Shown here: positions 56,986 to 64,000 of the stretch, piece by piece
Layout of the letters: each line of letters begins with the position of its first letter
Position numbering within the stretch: the first letter of the stretch is position 1
NCBI GenBank assembly: GCA_020465985.1
Contig: JAANYP010001197.1
Coordinates: 450,289 to 514,288 of the forward strand
Reading direction: 5' to 3'
Length of the DNA: 64,000 nucleotides
Origin: Centrapalus pauciflorus
Lineage: Eukaryota; Streptophyta; Magnoliopsida; Asterales; Asteraceae
Notes under the pieces: generated by a model
What the model was told of the DNA's origin: nothing
What the model saw: only the letters and a program-made list of their open reading frames with translations
The model's database searches: none
Translations under genes and position numbers: made by a program

Positions 56986-58709
56986 GGGTGAGGATAAAAT
57001 GAGGACCGTGCTTATAATGAGGACGGTAAGAACCAATGATATTGTTGGAATTTGTGAATCAACCAATAGGATTCAAGGTGGCAATTTTGTAATTAATTAG
57101 ATTTTTATACCCCTTTTAAAACATGAAAAGGGTAATTTCGTCATATTGTGCACCATTTTAATTTTGGCAAATATATAGCATTAATTAGATGGTCCTCGGT
57201 TTTATTCATGGTTTTTGGGGTTTTGACAAGCAATTCACGGTGGCTCAGGTTTTGCGATTCACAGCGGCTCAGTTTTGGCGATTCACGGCGGCGCTGGTTG
57301 TTTGGTGTTCAAGGCGGCACTGGTGGTTCACGGAGGTTCTGGTGGTTGGCGCTTCACGGAGGCATTGGTGGTTTGTGGTTCACGGCGGCGCTGGTGCTTT
57401 GCGAATGCTTTGGTGGTAGGTTGCTGAATAAAGGGTTTCAGGCGACGGGCGACTGAGAGTGTAGGGTTCACGACGGCGCTGGTTGTTTGGTGTTCAAGGC
57501 GGCACTGGCGGTTCACGGAGGCTCTGGTGGTTGGCGGTTCACGGAGGCTCTGGTGGTTGAATAAAGGGTTTCAGAATTCTGCAGAAACACAATGAATGGG
57601 TTTCGTGAACCATGTGGTTCACGAAGACTTAATAGGTTATCAAAATAGGCAGTAACACAATGAATGGTTCATGTGAACCATTCAAATAATGATTCACAAT
57701 TTTTCTTGTTTCTCAACACACCTACAATCACAAATATTTCTTGGATGTGAACATTCAAAAATATGATTCACGATGACAACAAACGCATATATATTCATAA
57801 ATGATTGATGAGGGCATGTTTACAATTAAAGACAATATGGTTCACAATGTTCAAAGCAACATAAAATTTTAAAAATATCATATACAATGTTCCAAATAGA
57901 TGAGGGATGTTACAATTAAAAATTACTGAACAATTAAAAATCGATGAGGGCATATACAATTAAAAAACGTGCACATGTAACAAAATGAAAAGCAAAAAAA
58001 ATTGTGAATCATTCATGGGTAACGACATATTGGATGATGCAACAAAGCATCTCATTTATTTCTTTAACAAACAAAAGATTTGAAACGTGGAAAGAAAAAA
58101 TTAGTTACGTTCATCTTCATCCATGATTGTTCAATTCTTTCTAATACTCTAGTATCCTCAATTGCAGAATTTTGATAAACGCAAGAAGTTATGATATTTA
58201 TAAAATAAAAGCAACTAAATTAATAAAAAACGATTTTTTTAATTTTTTTATTGAGATTGTGTTAATATATGTTGCAGATTAGGTTGGAGATTTGAGATTT
58301 GAGAAAATTTTAAAATGTTGGTCAATTACGTTGGAGATTGTGTTAATATATGTTGCAGATTAGGTTGGAGATTTGAGATTTGAGAAAATTAACCATGACT
58401 TCATAATTGCTATATGTTGGAGATTTGAGATTTATTAATTTAATATATGTTGGAGAGCTCAAATGTTGGTCGATTACGTTGGTGATTTGATAAAATTTTA
58501 AAACATAAATGTTGATCGAGATAAAAAAGGGATTTGTTGAAGTTAGTTTTTTTTTTTAAATAATAAACTTAATCATGTTACCATATATAATAATTAATTA
58601 AAATGTCCATAATGCCCTTCAAGGAGAGAGAAGAATAATGCTTATGTGACGATTTCTAATTGGTTCTTACCGTCCTCATTTTAAGCACGGTCCTCATTTG
58701 ATCCACTCC

Positions 58710-58711
<2 letters not shown>
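56985..58711. mobile_element. microsatellite-bounded TIR element, 1.73 kb
   Basis: Inverted ends of about 55 bp: left AAATGAGGACCGTGCTTATA and ATGAGGACGGTAAGAACCAA, mirrored at the right by TTGGTTCTTACCGTCCTCAT and AAGCACGGTCCTCATTT. (TA)n on both sides. The interior has a GC-rich GGTTCACGG(C/A)GGC minisatellite (57230-57560) and a later direct repeat of TTAGGTTGGAGATTTGAGAT (58275-58385). Open frames in the minisatellite look like repeat artefacts. Confidence 0.85.
57230..57560 (+). repeat. GGTTCACGG minisatellite
   Basis: Units such as TTCACGGCGGCGCTGGT and TTCACGGAGGCTCTGGTGGT recur about a dozen times. A block (GGCGCTGGTTGTTTGGTGTT) is repeated about 190 bp apart at 57290 and 57476. Confidence 0.85.

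Positions 58712-58758
<47 letters not shown>
58712..58758. repeat. (TA)n microsatellite
   Basis: About 23 TA units. Confidence 0.95.
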
Positions 58759-58760
<2 letters not shown>

Positions 58761-59885
58761 AGGTGTTTACTAGACCGGCCATATCCACATCTTTGTTTAG
58801 CACATCTTATGACCCCATCAGGATTTGACATAAAATGAGAATAGTATTTCTTATCATAATTAAGGGTTTTAAATTTGGAACAATTAAACGAAATTGATTG
58901 CAAAATTTCCTTTTCCTACTAGTAGTTTGTTTCATCTAATTCCAAATTCATATTGAGGATGACATGATCAAAATTATACAATATTGACATGCCTTTTCAA
59001 AATAGGAATTTGCATGTTCGAGTCATATGACAAATCGTTTTACAAGATCATTCGTTTTACTAGTCATTTCCAAACTATTGATTTAATACGTCTTTTTATG
59101 TCCATCATTCAAGTATATTCGCATAATCTTATTTATTCCGGATCAGTTGAGTATATTCGTATCATATATTTTTTACTATCTTTTCTTACCAGACACAATT
59201 TAGAAAACTGATCTTATGATATAAATGTTAGTAGTTTCAAGAGGTGATATTTATACTAATATCACTATTAATGAATAACATACTTCTCAAAATACAACTA
59301 TAAACTTACAATTAGTGAGTTCATTGATTTAGTACATAAAACTAGTTATAAACATTCAAGATAAACAACCATTAAGTAAATCATTGTACGTTAATAACAT
59401 GTATTTGATAACCATGTAAAGAGATTTTTCCTACTTTCCTTATGCAAGTACAAATTTATCATATCATAGCCTAAAATCACTCGAAGATTTGCCCATTCAT
59501 GTCATGCAATGACCTCGTTTGGGAGACCAACATCTCGTCGATCTATGATAACCACATGAAATGTGTCGTCAAAATTAGCTATGGTTGTAAATTCTACTTT
59601 CCTTATTTGTAGGTATGACCTATCATTATCATCAACATGATCATCATTGCATATGTGTGCTTACATCATCTTTATTTTTGTAATTAAAAATATGTAAACA
59701 TCTCCATACAACCATTCATAAAACATCTAGTGTAGTGTGTGTTATGTCTTATAAAAACATCATGAACTTAGCTTTAATTAAATGATAATTAGTCGATAAC
59801 CCGTTAACTTATTATAACCACATGATCACCAAGGCAATTGATACAATAAGACATCATTACTAACAACCCTCATGATGTCTTTTAT
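58759..59885. other. AT-rich block between two (TA)n tracts
   Basis: 1.1 kb with no convincing inverted ends or gene; an open frame at 58984-59211 is unrecognised. Bounded by (TA)n on both sides like its neighbours, so it may be an unrecognised or diverged element. Confidence 0.4.
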
Positions 59886-59902
59886 TTATATATATATATA
59901 TA
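59886..59902. repeat. (TA)n microsatellite
   Basis: About eight TA units. Confidence 0.85.
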
Positions 59903-60195
59903 TCCTAATTGATGGATTTGGATTGGATTGTATTGTCTTAGACAATCCCAATGTTACTGTCAATGCTCCCACCACACCCGTCGTGGTCATCGCCAATACA
60001 ACACCAACACCACCACTAACGATCACTGCCATTGTAGCCACCACCACCATCATGGTGTTGGTCGTGGTGGTGGCCGGCCATGATAGTAGTGGCGACGCCA
60101 GAGGCAGTGACAAAGGCGATAAGGATTTTTGTGGTGGTGGCGATGACGACGACGACGATGGTGAATGGGGTGGTTGGGAATGAGATTGAGTGGTG

Positions 60196-60196
<1 letters not shown>
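59903..60196. repeat. GGT/ACC-rich block between (TA)n tracts
   Basis: Low-complexity (CCACCA/GGTGGT) sequence with an internal near-palindrome at 60035-60074. The open frame across it is a product of composition. Confidence 0.6.

Positions 60197-60280
<84 letters not shown>
60197..60280. repeat. (TA)n microsatellite
   Basis: About 41 TA units. Confidence 0.95.
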
Positions 60281-60281
<1 letters not shown>

Positions 60282-60584
60282 CACCGATGAGCACTAATCG
60301 AAATAAGTTTTATATATACAAGCTTTGAGCCAATAGAACTAAACGTTCAGTAGGTTCATTGCAGTCATACGCTTTAGTATACACAAGATTCATTACATTA
60401 TTATTATTTTATATATACAAGTTTCATTGGGTTCATTGCATTCACAAGATTCGTTGGATTCATCACATTCAGACTACGGAAATAGGTCATGTGTAACATG
60501 CAAATGTTTTAATTGATGTTGATGTGTCAAATTTTTGTGAATGCTTACAGTGATTACTTATTAGATGGTGTTTAAACGATCCTC

Positions 60585-60586
<2 letters not shown>
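60281..60586. other. 300-bp block between two (TA)n tracts
   Basis: Contains GTTCATTGCA(G/T)TCA repeats at 60353 and 60428. Ends not clearly inverted. No gene. Confidence 0.45.

Positions 60587-60636
<50 letters not shown>
60587..60636. repeat. (TA)n microsatellite
   Basis: About 25 TA units. Confidence 0.95.
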
Positions 60637-60638
<2 letters not shown>

Positions 60639-60703
60639 TTTTTAGTCAACATAATGTTTAAATGAAGTTCAAAACAAAGAATTATTTTATCATTTGTATT
60701 TAA

Positions 60704-60735
60704 CTAGGGTTATAGATCCCCGCGCGTTGCTGCGG
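60704..60735 (-). mobile_element. possible Helitron 3' terminus (minus strand)
   Basis: On the minus strand the hairpin CCGCAGCAACGCGCGG (60720-60735) is followed by GGATCTATAACC and CTAG (60704-60707), then T: the hairpin-CTRR-T layout. The 5' end is not identified. Confidence 0.35.
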
Positions 60736-62069
60736 ATTTCCATCATAAATATGTAGTTTTTATCGTTTAAAATAAGCTATGATATTAAGAAATAGAAACA
60801 TGTTCAATACTTCAATGATAACAACAACGTTAGTGCATTTGTGTGTTTAAGCATTAGTGGGTTACATGTTTTTTTTACGAATTTGGTTTGACTCAATTGA
60901 TGATGTCTAAAGTATATTTTTAGAGTTTTATATGAACAAAACAACATGTTTTCATGTTTTTTGTGGTTTCGCCTCTCTATGTTATTTTTTCCTAATAAAG
61001 TTCCTTAGATTATTATTTTCTTTCTAGTTTTTGAAAAAAAATATCAATCATGTATGTTCCACACAAAAAAACCAACATGTTTTCCATGAAAAGCCCTCAA
61101 ACTTGACTTTGTTGGCAAAAAAAAGAAAATTTCTGAAAATCACAAACAAATAAATATCATGAGGATTTATTGGTAAAAAATAACACGGATAGGCTATACC
61201 GCAAAAACAAAAAAAAAACATGTTGCTTTTATTTATATTAAGCCTCTTTTTTACACAAAAAAAATGAATAACAAAAGTTGATATTTTATATGCATTTTGT
61301 GAGACAAAACCAAAAAACAAAAAACAAAACAAAATGAATCACGGTTATTTAATTTTTCAAATTGAGGTGGAAGCGAAAAGTTTCAATATTTAAATATGTT
61401 ATCAAATATTGAAGAAATTGATGTACAAATGAATACTTTTATTTACAAATAAAATATAAAAATGTTGAATTCAATATTTATTATTTAAAGAGTTTCATAT
61501 ATAAAATAAATAAAATTCATGTATAAATATAAAAACATAAAAATAATCAGATATAATACTGTCCAACAATAACATTTTTAATTTAAAATAAATAGAAATG
61601 ACAATATTACCTACAATGTAACAAATATTGCTTATAAACTAAAAACACATTTTAATTAATTAATAAATAAATTTATTTAAGAAAAAATAATTTTGAAGTA
61701 TAAAAAGAAAAAAAGTCAAAATACAAATTAAAATTTATATTTAGGCAAAAGAAAAAAAACCAAAAAACAAAACAAAATATTACAAAAGGTGAAATTTAAA
61801 AAATTTCTTACTTCTTTGATTGAAGAAAACAATCACAACATGTTATTCATTAAAATTGTTTGAACTATTTTTCATGTTTTTATATGTATATATATAATTT
61901 TAAAGTTTCTCAATGTTTATTGGCACAATATAACGGTGCAATTAATGTAAAAAACTTCCATGTTTTTTTTATTTTACTTTCTTTTCATTTAATTTATTTT
62001 CTTTTGTTCAAAACAATCTCTATACCCTATGCTAAAACTCAATGTTCTACAATCACAACCGCCTCCACA

Positions 62070-62070
<1 letters not shown>
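60736..62070. other. very AT-rich stretch, possibly Helitron interior
   Basis: Long A- and T-runs, no gene. Could be the body of the minus-strand Helitron candidate ending at 60704. Confidence 0.4.

Positions 62071-62126
<56 letters not shown>
62071..62126. repeat. (GT)n(TA)n microsatellite
   Basis: About 18 GT and 10 TA units, left boundary of the palindromic element. Confidence 0.95.
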
Positions 62127-62206
62127 GAATTTGGTTCAAAAGCGTCCCCTTCAAAATCCTGCGTATCCAGCGTACCCCACATATTCAAGGGTATTTTCGT
62201 AATTAC

Positions 62207-62935
62207 AGCGACCATTCACATTCCTTAATTCACCATTCACATTAATTGATCATTCATATTACTTAATTGATCATTCACAACACTTATTTAACTATTTATA
62301 CTCCTTGTACACTTATTTGATCATTCACAACACTTATTTGATCATCCACAACACTTATTTGACCATTCACAATTCTTCAACACTTAATTGATCATTCACA
62401 TTACTTAAATGATCATTCACATTACTTAATTAACCATTCACATTACTTAATTGACCATTCATATTACTTAAATGATCATTCACATTATTTAATTGATCAT
62501 TCACGTTACTTAATTAACCATTTACATTACTTAATTGATCGTTCACAACACTTATTTAACTATTTATACTTCTTGTACACTTATTTGATCATTCACAATA
62601 ATTATTTAACTATTTACACTTCTTTTATAATTATTTGATCATTCACATTACTTAAATGATCATTCACATTACTTAATTTAACCATTTACATTACTTAATT
62701 GATCATTCACATTACTTAAATGACCATTCACATTACTTAATTGATCATTCACGTTACTTAATTGATCATTCACAACACTTATTTGATCATTCACATGAAT
62801 TATTTGACCATTTACAATATTTATTTCATCATTCACAATAATTATTGGACTTTACACTTCTTCTACACTTATTTGATCATTCACAATAATTATTTGATCA
62901 TTCACACTTTTTCTAAACTTATTATAAATGGTCAA
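62207..62935 (+). repeat. left arm: 21-bp GATCATTCACATTACTTAATT array
   Basis: About 34 units of GATCATTCACA followed by TTACTTAATT, TTACTTAAAT or ACACTTATTT, mostly 21 bp apart, with some longer units carrying AACTATTTATACTTCTT. Confidence 0.95.
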
Positions 62936-63660
62936 ATAATTTGGTCAAATAATTCTTGTGAATGATCAAATAAGTGTAGAAGAATTGTGAATGATCAAAT
63001 AAGTGTTGTGAATGATCATAAAAGTGTTGTGAATGATCAAATAAGTGTAGAAGAAGTGTGAATGGTCAAGTAATTATTGTGAATGGTAAATAAGTGTAGA
63101 AGAACTCTAAATAGTCAAATAATTATTGTGAATGGTCAAATAATTCATGTGACGATCAAATAAGTGTTGTGAATGATCAATTAAGTAATGTGAATAGTCA
63201 ATTAAGTAATGTGAATGATCAAATAATTATAAAAGAAGTGTAAATAGTTAAATAATTATTCTGAATGATCAAATAAATGTCGTGAATGATCTAATAAGTG
63301 TAAAAAAATTGTAAATAGTCAAATAATTCTTGTGAATGAATAAGTGTTGTGAATGAACAATTAAGTAATGTGAATGATCAAATAAGTAATGTGAATGGTC
63401 ATTTAAGTAATGTGAATGGTCATTTAAGTAATGTGAATGGTCAATTAAGTAATGTGAATGATCAAATAATTATACAAGAAGTGTAAATAGTCAAATAATT
63501 ATTGTGAATGATCAAATAAGTGTAAAAGAATTGTAAACAGTCAAATAATTCTTGTGAATGATCAAATAAATGTTGTGAATGAAAAATTAAGTAATGTGAA
63601 TGATCAATTAAGTAATATGAATGATCAAATAAGTAATGTGAATGCTCATTTTATATGTAT
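62936..63660 (-). repeat. right arm: the same 21-bp array inverted
   Basis: Units GTGAATGATCAAATAAGTGT and GTGAATGATCAATTAAGTAA are the reverse complement of the left arm, with the same sub-types in mirrored order in places. Together the arms could form a hairpin of roughly 700 bp. Confidence 0.95.
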
Positions 63661-63810
63661 GTGAATGATCACTGTAATTACGAAAATACCCTTCCAGCAA
63701 AAAAAAGGGGGACGCACATGAAGTTTCATTTTTTTATCACAACCATTGATTTATTTAATCTTGTGGCTTTGGATGGGTACCCTTGGTACACTGGATTTTT
63801 AAAGGGACTC

Positions 63811-64000
<190 letters not shown>

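Noticed and set aside
57148..57456. 102-codon frame rich in Gly, Arg and Trp
   Set aside because: It follows the GGTTCACGG minisatellite, so the regular peptide comes from the repeat.
59872..60183. Frame with poly-Val/Thr and an Asp-rich tail
   Set aside because: Low-complexity GGT/ACC sequence between (TA)n tracts.
62207..63660. Short repeats with short spacers considered as CRISPR
   Set aside because: The whole unit repeats at 21 bp, there are no unique spacers, and the arms are inverted copies in a plant element.

Overview
This 64 kb window reads as a stretch of plant (eudicot) heterochromatin or gene-poor DNA. It consists almost entirely of nested, decayed transposable elements separated by long (TA)n, (CA/GT)n and (CT)n microsatellites. 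I found no intact host gene, tRNA, rRNA or CRISPR array. The transposon proteins, the linker peptide of the copia element at the left edge, and the short palindromic motif arrays in the LTRs resemble those I associate with Asteraceae (Cichorieae such as lettuce); this is an inference from style, not a search.

Layout. 1-1987 is a minus-strand Ty1/copia pol fragment running off the left edge. 1988-3337 is AT-rich DNA with a foldback repeat, a possible Helitron 3' end and the 5' piece of a LINE remnant. 3338-11720 is a complete but internally deleted Ty3/gypsy element (element A, tRNA-Asp primed, Athila/Tat type). It sits in the LINE (5-bp duplication ATAGT) and carries a solo LTR of another family (4532-6330, duplication ATTTA). 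The LINE resumes at 11721 and ends in poly(A) near 12136. 12524-13360 holds microsatellite-bounded inverted-repeat elements. 13361-17989 is a plus-strand copia element (LTR, tRNA-iMet site, a 21-bp tandem array in the leader, degenerate gag) that breaks off at a truncated gypsy LTR.

17990-26325 is a minus-strand chromodomain gypsy (Tekay/Del type, element B) with nearly identical LTRs but wrecked coding frames and a possible 91-nt intron in its reverse transcriptase. About 27 kb to 45520 is a second, minus-strand Athila-type element (element C). It holds gag, protease, a split RT, RNase H, a split integrase and an extra ORF after integrase. It is interrupted by a solo LTR (35228-37597, duplication ATGAC), a further LTR fragment (39333 to about 40733) and a 4.3 kb PIF/Harbinger transposon (27916-32200, duplication TAA) carrying both of its usual genes, now broken.

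45.5-64 kb is dominated by small elements. These are a Mutator-like MITE, a chain of inverted-repeat elements each bounded by TA/CA microsatellites, a gypsy LTR piece, a MULE transposase remnant holding a hAT MITE (8-bp duplication TCCACAGC), and finally a 1.7 kb element whose core is a giant palindrome of 21-bp repeats (62127-63815).

The coding pieces do not form a working pathway; each is a relic of one element's own gag-pol or transposase. The most distinctive content is the family of elements that live inside simple-sequence repeats, in the manner of rice Micron elements, and the repeated use of roughly 21-bp or short palindromic arrays inside otherwise unrelated retroelements.
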